From Nemertoderma westbladi (taxonomy: Eukaryota > Xenacoelomorpha > Nemertodermatida > Nemertodermatidae): a DNA stretch of 32,075 bases. Positions within the stretch are counted from its first letter, which is position 1, and every line of letters starts with the position of its first letter. The notes beneath the pieces were generated by a model. The model ran no database searches. It was not told the origin of the DNA and saw nothing but the letters and a program-made list of their open reading frames with translations. The position numbers and the translations under genes are program-made. The stretch is from positions 1-32,075 of the forward strand of contig JAUCBJ010008783.1 of NCBI GenBank assembly GCA_032718475.1, written 5' to 3'. Positions 11,201 to 19,860 of this stretch are shown piece by piece.

Positions 11201-14200
11201 TGTAAGGCTGCAAACATAAACATTTCTTCATCCGTGCAGTCCATCTCCTCTGATAAGATCGACCATTTGGCTTGTTCGTATATCTGGTTAATTCTAATTG
11301 TATCGCACTGAAACACAAAATAAACAATTTGTATTTCTAAAAAATAAAGTAAAGAAGCGTTTAAAAAAAGTCAAGTAAAGTAAAATTAAAACCTCTCCAG
11401 GAGAAAATCGAAGCAAATAACAGCTGATCACTCGCTAAAATAAAACTGCAACCTGTTATATAGACTTTAGTTTATTGTAGAATAGCATTAGAATAACATG
11501 ACATGTATTAGTAAGTTCGTAAAAATTGAAATTTGAATTCCCCGCCAATTTTATTCAGATTTTTCTGAATTGCAGTTTTCTAAATGTAAATACTCCATCG
11601 TTTTTCAATAAATTAGAAATTTCGGTGAATTGTCTTGACAAAATTGTAGACAGAATTTTGAAATTTTGATCAGAAGTATTTTAATGTATTTTATTTTGGG
11701 ATGATATTTTTTTCAAATTATCGGCTCAAAACATAACTTACTCTCAAAATTTCAAAATTCTGTCTATACAAGAATTTATTGGTTAATTAATATGTCAAGA
11801 CAAGAAACATTCACTGACAATTTCGAACAAATTGATTAAAAAATTACGGAGTAGTTACATTTTGAGTGAAGCAAAAAGCGAGAAATATTAATTCTGAGTA
11901 AAATGCGTTTAAAGTTTGAACCTTCACGCGCAAAATCATCAGTCTCTATGTGACTGCCAATAAAAAAAATAATTAAAGTAATAATTTGTTATTAAGGAAC
12001 CAGACAGCTCGAATTTTCACTGGTTTCGCTGATTTCAAATCTGATGTCAATTTTCAAGTTTGGCAAAATCTAGTCATTGGGGGTTTTTCTGGTCGGTGAT
12101 TTCATTTCCGAGGTCAGTTTTGATTTTTGGTTGAATTTTGTCTGTCTATATATCAGTGTGTCTCTCTATTGGTCGGCCTTTCTGTCTGTTCGACTCCAGT
12201 CAACATATAAAAAACACAGTCTAGATAATATTTTCATTACGGGGTTTTTGAGGTCGCTGATTTAATTTCCGATGTCAGTTTTAATGTTTGGCAAAACCTA
12301 ACTTTAATGGCCAATATTGTTTAGCTGTGTGGGGCGAGCCACGAAGTGAGTGAGCCTTAGCGTAGTGGTACCATTAATCAACCTGTCGTTCTGTCGTTCT
12401 GTCGCTTTTTTTGCAGTGTTCAATTTTAAACGTTAATAACTCGGCCAATCTTTGATGAAATCTATCCAAACTTGGTACACATGTTGTTTGGCAAAAGTTT
12501 AGAAATTTTCCAAGTAGAATTTCCTTGTGGCCTTCGAGAAGCTAAGATAATAGCAGTTAATTAGTTAATTAAGTTATTACGGTAAAAACACCATTTTCAA
12601 CCTGCCTTTTAAAGGAAATTAATTGTTTTACAGTATAAGATTTAAATAATTATAATTAAAAATTATACAGATGTAATCCACATACCCCATTCTATTATAG
12701 TTTTTAATTAGTTCAAGTGATTTGCTTTATTAATTGCGTCTTTAATTGATCTAAAGTAATTAAAACGTCATAAAAAATTGATTCTCATTAAATACTGCTC
12801 ATTTATTGGCTAACATGCTGGTAAGATGGAAGGATGTGTGTGTAAGGCAGCAGCTAGTTGCTGGGAATGATTATTGGTCATGTCTCTGCTGGTGTGGAGC
12901 TAGCTTGGAGTTGTGGCTGTAGACTAACCAGAGAGAAATTGTAATAGGCAACCAGTATTGCTATTCCAGCCCAGGCAGCATTCCAACATCCCAACATCCT
13001 TCCTGTATTGACTCTACTATAAGTGTTGTATTGCTATCTCAGGTAAATGACAGATATAATAACATAAATACCATCCATGGCATGGCTGTTGTGTAGGCTT
13101 ATCTGAAATAGTTTATTCCACAATGTATATGTCTGGTTATTTTTTAATTGAATTTTTGCAAAGTAGTAAAATTAATGTTCTTAAAAATAATATTATTATT
13201 TTATATGTAACCTAGGAAATTAGCTACATTTTTTCGCTGCAGCTTTAAGAGTGTACATTGATTTAATATTATTTCAATACCCATATTACTACATCGGCAT
13301 AAGATGCGTTGGCGTTGTATCACACATCTCCACATATCACACATCTCCACATAGATGTATCGCACAGTTTCGAAACTTCGCATAGTTATAACTGTATAAA
13401 GATCGTCAGTCTGCGTTTAGGAAAAATATTTTATGACAAAACAGGACAAGCGACGAGCGCAACGAGGCATATAATGAAGACGAGTACCTCGTTGACTAAA
13501 TTATTATATAAACCACCTGGCTTCACATATTGATCGCATCCCTAGTTATTATTATTATAAATATCGTCAGCCTGCGTTTAAGAAATATATTTAAATACAA
13601 AACAGGACGAACGCAAAGAGGCTTATAATGAAAACGAGTACTGCGTTTATTATATTCCTATAAACCACCTGGCTTTGCATATTTAACGTGCGATTGGAAA
13701 TAAGTTCGTGCTACCCTTCCGTGGGTGGTAGATGTCCCGGTTATGTATTGGTGGTTGGGAAGGTTGGGGGGGGGGGGGATTAAAGGGGGTGAACACGTAC
13801 TGTCCCCCTTTCTTTGATTGATTGGTGGTGTGGGTAAATTTCTCAAAACCTGATTTTGTGATACAGTCGCTCAATTTTAATTTGTATCTAATAACTGGGC
13901 CTCGTGCTGCGCGAAGGCCCCACGAACGTGTGTTTCTCGTATAGAACCAGGAAAAGTAATAAAATTATAGGTTACAACATTTATCTCATAAAAATGGTGG
14001 CTAGTCAAACACCCGGTGTATTTGCACCTCGCACCGCCCTTGAACCGTTAACATTGAGACAAGATTATTAGTTCGCCGAAATGGGATTTGCATCAAATCG
14101 GTTCTATCAAAATAAACTAAAACCAGTATTTCCGCAACCACTGGAACAAACAACACAAAGGAAATTCAGTGGAACAAAAAAAGCGACCCAATAAGAACAA

Positions 14201-16408
14201 GTTGTTTGACCTGATATGATAATCATATACTATCGATTTATTTGTGCGAACAATATCCCGATATGGAAGGAATTGTGGTATTAACTCTAACTGGTCGAAC
14301 CTGAAACCAAACCCGGTGGGTGGGTGACTTACCTCTCCTACCTAAATAGCTAGCAGCATCGATTGTATACTGAGAATATAAATTTAACTGATTAACCGTT
14401 ATGGCTTGGAACTGAGTGTATTAGTTTTAGTCACAGGTGAGGGAAGGGGGGTTAGTTAGAATAGCCCACATACACTGTCAATTAGCTTATTGCGAGGGAA
14501 AAAAGGATAGCCAACCTCCATCCAACCCTATTAATTCCGGGTTCACCTCCCTTACGTTGCAACAAAATGGCGCTGATTACACTTTCCAAATTGATTTTAG
14601 TGAACCGTGTCAATGTGAACTCCACAAACCAAATGTAATAATAACAACCAGGACAGCTGGCGGTAATCAAATATGTTGTGTAGTTCATTTTCATAAAGCG
14701 ACTATAGATAATGAAAACATTCAAACATCAACACGTCGATAAGGTAGATTTAAAACGGACTTATCCGGGGCAAATAATGTCCGGATATCGCTGGTTCAAC
14801 CCCCATCCGATTCAATATATTGGGGCGATATAAAAGGAGACAGGGGGGGAAACTGGACGCAAAACCCGCCTTAATATCCCACTTCAATGTTAAATTCTTA
14901 ATTTAGGGAAAGGAGCAGGTTACAGTGGCACGTTATTTTAACCAAAACAATAAACTAAACACAATAGAACAGGTTACAGTTTTATTTTTGAGAGAAATCA
15001 GCTGTTATTTGCGTCGAATTTCCCCTGGAGAGGGATGAATTTTTATTGCGTCCAGTTTCCTCCCTAATCTGCCAAACCCACATTGTAAGGGAATAGTATG
15101 AACATTATGCATCAAAAGAAAGCATTTTCAAAGGCGATTTCGTAATTGTTTGTTGTTGGGCGAGCCACGTAAGTCCAAGCGAGCCTTAGCGTATGGGTAT
15201 AATTAGTGGACCCATCTGTCGTCATTGTGGAAATTGTTTGAACGCTAATAAGTCGGTCAATTCTCTGATGAAATGGAACCAAATTTGGTACACAAGTAGT
15301 CTATAAAAGTTTAGAAATTCTACACAAAGACATGGATCTATAGTTCATCTGTTGACCGCTAGGGGGCGAATGGATCTCGTCACCCAGGTTAGGTACGGTA
15401 ATTAAATACTGTAAATATAAAATTTGCTGAATGTGTTGTAAATTGACTTTAGATATACTTGTTTCCTTAACCCCTCCACCACACCACCACTCATCCCTTC
15501 TGTCCTCTAGCTGCTGCAGCTGGACTATACTAGCTATTGCTATTAATTGTTTGTCTGTATTAGCGCACTCTACAACGTGTGCGCGAAGTCCCCATGTACG
15601 TGTTCCGCTGAGGTACCAATTATTTGCAATGTTATTGGCTATAACGCTGGTTGCAGTAGGGGACTATGGTTTTGGCTATAACGCTGGTTGCAGTAGGGGA
15701 CTATGGTTTTTTGGCTATAACGCTGGTTGCAGTAGGGGACTATGGTTTTTTGGCTATAACGCTGGTTGCAGTAGGGGACTATGGTTTCCCTGTATAACGC
15801 TGGTTGCAGTAGGGGACTATGGTTTTTTGGCTATAACGCTGGTTGCAGTAGGGGACTATGGTTTTTTGGCTATAACGCTGGTTGCAGTAGGGGACTATGG
15901 TTTCCCTGTATAACGCTGGTTGCAGTAGGGGACTATGGTTTTCCTGTTGGCTATAACGCTGGTTGCAGTAGGGGACTATGGTTTTCCTGTCTACAGATCC
16001 GAATCTGTTCAAATCTACAGATCTTCAAAACCTTTCCATGAATTTGGATAATTGTTTTTTGTGTGTTAAAGATGAATAATTACAGATTAAGATTAACAAC
16101 AAATGAAAGTATTGCCTGTGTAACCACAATTGATTGATATATTATATTTTTCCATTTGGGACATAGAAAATAGCTGTATAGTAGAAAATAACGGGTTATA
16201 GGACAAACGAGTGTTAGGCTAGATCTCATGTCAGTACGGAAACATTCGGAAATAACATATTTCCGGAAAACTCCCATATCCCTCCCTATACACGTGTGTT
16301 TTTACCTTGGGGTTTAAATCGTAAAAACAGAACCATTTAAATCGGAGAAGTAGGAGGTCGCATTCCTTTATATGTTGTTCTAGCAAAGATCGTGATGAGT
16401 CGAGCCAT
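5024..16408 (-). CDS. FERMT: Kindlin (fermitin family homolog), partial gene, four internal exons
   Basis: Kindlins are cytoplasmic FERM-domain adaptors that bind integrin beta tails at cell-matrix adhesions and activate integrins together with talin. Transcribed right to left, the exons are 16306-16408, 11200-11307, 6448-6629 and 5024-5264 (103, 108, 182 and 241 bp). All internal junctions are GT-AG and their phases agree: 0, 0 and 2. The joined product covers the start of F2 (W-L-D-S-S-R-S-L through F-A-A-L-Q), the acidic D-A-A-L-x-D-L-E-I linker, and the PH domain to its W-L-x-C strand. F0, F1, the end of PH, the rest of F2 and F3 are outside the window or unrecognised. Known family: kindlins are about 680 residues, and this is about 211 of them. 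The introns carry three tandem arrays and an antisense retrotransposon fragment. No frameshift or stop was found in the exons, so the gene looks intact. Confidence 0.93.
5521..6160 (+). pseudogene. Truncated non-LTR retrotransposon, reverse transcriptase C-terminal part
   Basis: The frame is open from 5524 to 6102. The ATG at 5548 is not a real start; the element is truncated at its 5' end. The sequence begins [11 protein letters not shown], typical of the region after the catalytic domain, then [18 protein letters not shown] and R-M-L-R-R-V, as in RTE-like and related elements. A TAG at 6100-6102 stands where the pattern D-R-E-L-W would have Trp. The same frame then runs 12 codons more to TAA at 6139-6141. 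The tail from 6127 matches the window start. It lies in the 1183-bp kindlin intron between exons 5264 and 6448, antisense to the gene. Immobile; the fingers and palm are missing. Confidence 0.88.
6161..6447. other. Kindlin intron remainder
   Basis: AT-rich intron sequence between the retrotransposon tail and the 6448-6629 exon, ending at donor GTACGT on the minus strand (6442-6447). Nothing else was recognised. Confidence 0.6.
6448..6629 (-). CDS. FERMT: Kindlin exon encoding the F2-PH linker
   Basis: The acceptor TTTGTTTAG precedes 6629 and the donor GTACGT follows 6448, on the minus strand. It starts in phase 0 and ends with two bases (AA) that join the A at 5264 to make Lys. It encodes L-Q-T-N-L-Q, then [19 protein letters not shown], then [13 protein letters not shown]. 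The D-A-A-L-x-D-L-E-I-x-L-E-G-G and I-P-E-L-x-D-Y blocks are diagnostic of kindlins and lie just before the PH domain. The Gly-rich, positively charged stretch between them looks unstructured. The linker from F-A-A-L-Q to D-A-A-L is about two residues shorter than in human kindlin-2 as I recall it. Confidence 0.93.
6705..10897 (+). repeat. 47-bp minisatellite, about 89 copies, inside a kindlin intron
   Basis: The unit contains ATTCCTTGACTCAGACATTT followed by CCTGTCCAGTAAACCACTAC. Its period is 47 bp (for example 9541 to 9588). Several variants recur: CAATTCC...ACTCAGACA, CTATTCC...ACCCAGACG, CAATTCC...ACTCCGACA, and CTATTCC...ACTTAGACA with AAACAAC. Small indels occur, such as an added CCAGA near 7430, ACACT near 7214 and CAAGACG near 9030. 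The array fills about 92% of the intron 6630-11199. No spacer-like unique segments exist, so it is not a CRISPR. It has no coding potential. Confidence 0.98.
11171..11206 (-). promoter_or_regulatory. Tandemly duplicated 5' splice-donor segment
   Basis: On the minus strand the end of exon 11200-11307 and its donor read CTTACAG/GTACGTACCGGTA (11206-11187). This is followed at once by CTTACAG/GTACCGGTA (11186-11171). The exon end and donor are therefore present twice, 20 bases apart. The first donor (GTACGT) is the better match and keeps the kindlin frame. Using the second would insert 20 bases and shift the frame. Confidence 0.7.
11200..11307 (-). CDS. FERMT: Kindlin exon encoding part of FERM F2
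   Basis: The acceptor TTTTGTGTTTCAG precedes 11307 and the donor GTACGT follows 11200, on the minus strand. The exon is exactly 36 codons, phase 0 at both ends. It encodes [14 protein letters not shown], then [16 protein letters not shown]. The I-R-I-N-Q-x-Y-E-Q-A-K-W block and the T-x-E-E-M-x-M-F-A-A-L-Q helix are strongly conserved in kindlin F2. It joins N-P-K of the previous exon and L-Q-T-N of the next without gaps. It is preceded by a 4998-bp intron and followed by a 4570-bp one. Confidence 0.95.
11391..11480 (-). repeat. Dispersed repeat B, copy 1 (inverted, partial)
   Basis: The reverse complement matches the right half of the copy at 14884-15066: an AATAAACTAAA segment, AACAGGTTGCAGTTTTATTT, ATCAGCTGTTATTTGC and CTCCTGGAGAGG. 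It lies in the intron between the two F2 exons. Confidence 0.75.
11572..11878. repeat. Foldback element with ~100-135 bp imperfect arms
   Basis: The left arm (11572-11669) and right arm (11744-11878) are inverted copies. Both contain AGACAGAATTTTGAAATTTT next to the loop, then a TTGTCTTGACA block, and TACTCC near the outer ends. The right arm carries extra AT-rich insertions. The loop is about 74 bases. No coding capacity or clear target duplication was found, so it is a probable degenerate MITE. Confidence 0.7.
12021..12300 (+). repeat. Three diverged copies of a ~55-60 bp unit
   Basis: Copies near 12021-12073, 12080-12137 and 12241-12298 share TGATTT-ATTTCCGA-GTCAGTTTT-ATTTTTGG. The first and third also end GGCAAAA-CTA. 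The spacing is uneven, so this is an eroded repeat cluster and not a clean array. Confidence 0.6.
12326..12545 (+). repeat. Dispersed repeat A, copy 1
   Basis: This shares with 15153-15375, in the same orientation, GGGCGAGCCACG, GAGCCTTAGCGTA, AACG-TAATAA-TCGG-CAAT, TGATGAAAT, TTGGTACACA and AAAGTTTAGAAATT. A short third match to its start (GGGCGAGCCACA) lies at 23551. Function unknown; probably an interspersed element. Confidence 0.75.
12560..13401. other. Intron sequence, no gene seen
   Basis: Mostly AT-rich. It contains a more balanced segment (12810-13080) and two copies of ATCACACATCTCCACAT (about 13319-13354). No exon is expected, because the flanking kindlin exons join in frame. Confidence 0.5.
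13402..13686 (+). repeat. Two direct copies of a ~130-bp segment, 161 bp apart
   Basis: Copies begin ATCGTCAG-CTGCGTTTA at 13402 and 13563. Both contain ACAAAACAGGAC, GAGGC-TATAATGAA, ACGAGTAC and ATAAACCACCTGGCTT. The second copy has lost about 10 bases around CAAGCGACGAGCG. The open frame 13309-13533 only spans the first copy. Confidence 0.8.
13766..13778 (+). repeat. Poly-G run, 13 bases
   Basis: Uninterrupted G run in a G-rich stretch (13749-13791) within the kindlin intron. Confidence 0.9.
14049..14090 (-). repeat. Dispersed repeat B, short 5'-end fragment
   Basis: TTAACATTGAGACAAGATTA and TTAGTTCGCCGA match TTAACATTGAGACGAAATAT and TTAATTCGCCGA at 21311-21342, same orientation. The 21269-21345 segment is the inverted left part of repeat B. 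Confidence 0.55.
14091..14883. other. Intron sequence, no gene supported
   Basis: A 101-codon plus frame (14437-14742) has no ATG, no recognisable motif and a cysteine- and threonine-scattered composition. It is probably chance. The remainder holds nothing recognised. Confidence 0.5.
14884..15066 (+). repeat. Dispersed repeat B, fullest copy
   Basis: Matches 19690-19860 in the same orientation and 11391-11480 and 21269-21345 inverted. Shared blocks are GGAAAGGAGCAGGTTACA, AAAACAATAAAC, CAATAGAACA-GTTAC, AATCAGCTGTTATTTGCGTC and CTGGAGAGGGATGAATTT. It has no coding capacity. Confidence 0.8.
15153..15375 (+). repeat. Dispersed repeat A, copy 2
   Basis: Second copy of the family at 12326-12545, beginning TTGTTGGGCGAGCCACG and continuing through TTGGTACACA and AAAGTTTAGAAATT. 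It lacks the CTGTCGTTCTGTCGTT triplication of copy 1. Confidence 0.75.
15633..15990 (+). repeat. ~38-bp minisatellite, nine copies
   Basis: The core TATAACGCTGGTTGCAGTAG plus GGGACTATGGTTT recurs with ATAACG starting at 15641, 15678, 15717, 15756, 15794, 15833, 15872, 15910 and 15953 (steps 37-43). Linkers alternate between TTTTTTGGC, TTTCCCTG and TTTCCTGTTGGC. The 15794 and 15910 copies share the CCCTG linker, three copies apart, suggesting a three-unit duplication. The open frames across it are periodic artefacts. Confidence 0.95.
15991..16305. other. Intron sequence next to the first recognised exon
   Basis: AT-rich. It contains a duplicated CTACAGATC motif (15991-16022) directly after the minisatellite, and ends at the minus-strand GTAAAA donor of the 16306 exon. 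Nothing else was recognised. Confidence 0.5.
16306..16408 (-). CDS. FERMT: Kindlin exon encoding the start of FERM F2
   Basis: The acceptor TCTCTTTGTTTAG precedes 16408 and the donor GTAAAA follows 16306, on the minus strand. The first base completes a codon begun in an upstream exon (phase 2), and the exon ends in phase 0 after 34 further codons. It encodes [11 protein letters not shown], then [17 protein letters not shown]. The W-L-D-S-S-x-S-x-x-E-Q and L-L-R-F-K-x-x-x-F-x-D-L-N-P-K blocks are kindlin hallmarks at the F1-F2 boundary. The exon that should precede it (end of F1) was not found between here and 25206, so the intron upstream may exceed 15 kb. Confidence 0.95.
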
Positions 16409-16518
16409 CTAAACAAAGAGAAACAATAAAAATACATTAATATTAATGTTGCCATCAAAAACCAACACTTACCAAATACACTGAGATACGGTAACTAATT
16501 CTGGTGAATAAAGATTCC

Positions 16519-18800
16519 CATTACATTACAGTTATACATTACATTACAGTTATACATTACATTACATTACATTACAGTTATACATTACATTACAGTTATA
16601 CATTACATTACAGTTATACATTACATTTACAGTTATACATTACATTACAGTTATACATTACATTACAGTTATACATTACATTACAGTTATACATTACATT
16701 TACAGTTATACATTACATTACAGTTATACATTACATTACAGTTATACATTACATTACATTACAGTTATACATTACATTACATTACAGTTATACATTACAT
16801 TTACAGTTATACATTACATTTACAGTTATACATTACATTACATTACATTACATTACAGTTATACATTACATTTACAGATATACATTACATTTACAGTTAT
16901 ACATTACATTACATTACAGTTATACATTACATTACAGTTATAGATTACATTACAGTTATACATTACATTACATTACAGTTATACATTACATTACACTACA
17001 GTTATACATTACATTACAGTTATACATTACATTACATTACAGTTATACATTACATTACATTACAGTTATACATTACACTACAGTTATACATTACATTACA
17101 GTTACAGTTATACATTACATTACAGTTATACATTACATTACATTACAGTTATACATTACATTACATTACAGTTATACATTACATTACATTACAGTTATAC
17201 ATTACATTACATTACAGTTATACATTACATTACATTACAGTTATACATTACATTTACAGTTATACATTACATTACATTACAGTTATACATTACATTACAG
17301 TTATACATTACATTACAGTTATACATTACATTGCAGTTATACATTACACTACAGTTATACATTACATTACAGTTATACATTACATTACATTACAGTTATA
17401 CATTACATTACATTACAGTTATACATTACATTACAGTTATACATTACATTACATTACAGTTATACATTACATTTAAAGTTATACATTACATTACATTACA
17501 GTTATACATTACATTACAGTTATACATTACATGACAGTTATACATTACATTGCAGTTATACATTACATTGCAGTTATACATTACACTACAGTTATACATT
17601 ACATTACAGTTATACATTACATTACAGTTATACATTACATTGCAGTTATACATTACACTACAGGTATACATTACATTACAGTTATACATTACATTACATT
17701 ACAGTTATACATTACATTACAGTTATACATTACATTACAGTTATACATTACATTGCAGTTATACATTACACTACAGTTATACATTACATTACAGTTATAC
17801 ATTACATTACAGTTATACATTACATTTACAGTTATACATTACATTACATTACAGTTATACATTACATTACATTACAGATATACATTACATTACATTACAG
17901 ATATACATTACATTACATTACATTACAGTTATACATTACATTTACAGTTATACATTACATTACAGTTATACATTACATTTACAGTTATACATTACATTAC
18001 ATTACAGTTATACATTACATTACATTACAGTTATACATTACATTACAGTTATACATTACATTTACAGTTATACATTACATTACAGTTATACATTACATTT
18101 ACAGTTATACATTACATTACAGTTATACATTACATTTACAGTTATACATTACATTACATTACAGTTATACATTACATTACATTACAGTTATACATTACAT
18201 TACAGTTATACATTACATTTACAGTTATACATTACATTACAGTTATACATTACATTTACAGTTATACATTACATTACAGTTATACATTACATTTACAGTT
18301 ATACATTACATTACAGTTATACATTACATTTACAGTTATACATTACATTACAGTTATACATTACATTTACAGTTATACATTACATTACAGTTATACATTA
18401 CATTTACAGTTATACATTACATTACATTACAGTTATACATTACATTACATTACAGTTACACATTACATTACAGTTATACATTACATTACAGTTATACATT
18501 ACATTTACAGTTATACATTACATTACAGTTATACATTACATTTACAGTTATACATTACATTACAGTTATACATTACATTTACAGTTATACATTACATTTA
18601 CAGTTATACATTACATTACAGTTATACATTACATTTACAGTTATACATTACATTACAGTTATACATTACATTTACAGTTATACATTACATTTACAGTTAT
18701 ACATTACATTTACAGTTATACATTACATTACAGTTATACATTACATTTACAGTTATACATTACATTTACAGTTATACATTACATTACAGTTGTATTACAC
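16519..18800 (+). repeat. TTACA-based array of mixed 18/19/23-bp modules
   Basis: Every module begins CAGTTATACATTACATT. It is completed to 18 bp (one TTA), 19 bp (TTTA) or 23 bp and longer (extra TTACA pentamers). Point variants include CATTGCAG, CACTACAG, CAGATATAC and CAGGTATAC. The 19-bp TTTA form is common right of about 17930 and scarce before 17800, so module composition changes along the array. The plus strand contains almost no TAA, TAG or TGA in any frame, which produces a 772-codon open frame that is not a gene. It probably lies in a kindlin intron. Confidence 0.97.
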
Positions 18801-18841
18801 ATTTAAAATTAACAGAATGTGAGAGAATTTGAATCTGTTTT

Positions 18842-18935
18842 CAGTTTCACTTCCATTAAGGTTGAATCGACATCCGTTATATTATACCCAGTTTCACTTC
18901 CAGTAAGGTTGAATCGACATCCGTTATATTATACC
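18842..18935 (+). repeat. 47-bp tandem duplication
   Basis: Two copies of CAGTTTCACTTCCA-TAAGG followed by TTGAATCGACATCCGTTATA, starting at 18842 and 18889, differing at one base (ATT versus AGT). It lies just after the TTACA array. The period equals that of the 6705-10897 array but the sequence is unrelated. Confidence 0.95.
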
Positions 18936-19660
18936 CACGCACATTTATTTTGCTATACGTAATGAATAAGAACTCATTCATAGCTTATTGGCTTAGTATA
19001 AAGTATATTCTTAAAGGCAACGGGTGGTCAATCCATGTAGTATAGATAATATAAGAGGGCCCCCCTCCTACGACCTAGTAATTGTGGCCCCATCTACCAC
19101 AATACGTTATTTAAACACCTCGTCTATACGAAACGGCCAATTGAGCAAGGTAATTAACGCAACAAAGCCACAATAATAATCTTCGGAGCAATTAAAACAA
19201 GAGTCCTTCAATGATTCATTATGTGTACGCTGTACGTCTATATAGACATACGGACGTTGAGTATAATACTCAATCACACAGTATGCTGCTATACACAGCG
19301 GGTAATAATTTGGCAACTTATTCATAATTATAAAATTAAAATAGAAAAACATATGAGAATGAAGTAAGATTAGTTTAGTAAGGGATACAATTGTAACTGA
19401 ATCTCAGTTGGCACTAGAATTTAGCGCATAAGAAGGATTACTTATTGTCTTCTTTGAGAAAATAGTTAAAAATACGCCAACGGCTTATAATCCTAAATAC
19501 AAAACTATAGTGCATAATCGTATAGGTTCATCAAAACTCGATTAGACGGGATCCATCGCATTCTTCATTTATACATGCTTGGCTCGGGCCAGGCGACAAT
19601 GGTGAAAACGTTCTTGGTAAATATCTGGAAAAATAAACTATGCTACTATTATTGGAGCCT
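18936..19660. other. Non-coding stretch, no gene seen
   Basis: An 81-codon minus frame (19107-19352) shows no domain or recognisable motif and no kindlin similarity. AT-rich; no repeats other than short runs. Confidence 0.45.
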
Positions 19661-19860
19661 GGGGGGGGGGGGATACTATGCAAAACTTATCTCTTCGAAG
19701 GAAAGAAGCAGGCTACATTGAGTTGTTTAAGCAAAACAATAAACGAAAGGCAATAGAACATGTTACGGCCACAGTATTATTTATCAGGGTCAATCAGCTG
19801 TTATTTGCGTCGGTTTTCCTCTGGAGAGGGATGAATTTGATTGCGTCGAAAGCCCCCCCA
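19661..19860 (+). repeat. 12-G run followed by dispersed repeat B, copy 3
   Basis: Twelve G (19661-19672), then ATACTATGCAAAAC, then a full repeat B match from about 19690: AAAGAAGCAGGCTACA, AAAACAATAAAC, CAATAGAACATGTTAC, ATCAGCTGTTATTTGCGTC, CTGGAGAGGGATGAATTT. C-rich runs follow at 19853-19866. The 73-codon plus frame here (19678-19899) is the repeat itself. Confidence 0.8.

Noticed and set aside
14437-14742. 101-codon plus frame
   Set aside because: It begins at GTG with no ATG, no recognisable motif, an equally long minus frame overlaps it, and it lies in an intron of the kindlin gene.
14793-14803. GGTTCAACCCC resembling a tRNA B box
   Set aside because: No T-arm stem pairs around it, no A box or acceptor stem at the right distance.
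15431-15913. 160-codon plus frame with [13 protein letters not shown] repeats in a neighbouring frame
   Set aside because: It is created by the 38-bp minisatellite; it has no domain and the unit shifts frame.
16473-16500. 28-base microexon candidate upstream of the 16408 exon, with CACCAG acceptor and GTAAGT donor on the minus strand
   Set aside because: Its last two bases (TG) joined to the first base of the next exon (A) make a stop codon in the frame required by W-L-D-S-S, and it does not resemble the end of F1.
16504-18822. 772-codon open frame on the plus strand (and overlapping 433- and 418-codon frames)
   Set aside because: It is the translation of the TTACA array, which contains almost no stop triplets in any plus frame; the peptide is only repeated Y-I-T, S-Y-T-L-H and L-Q-L motifs.
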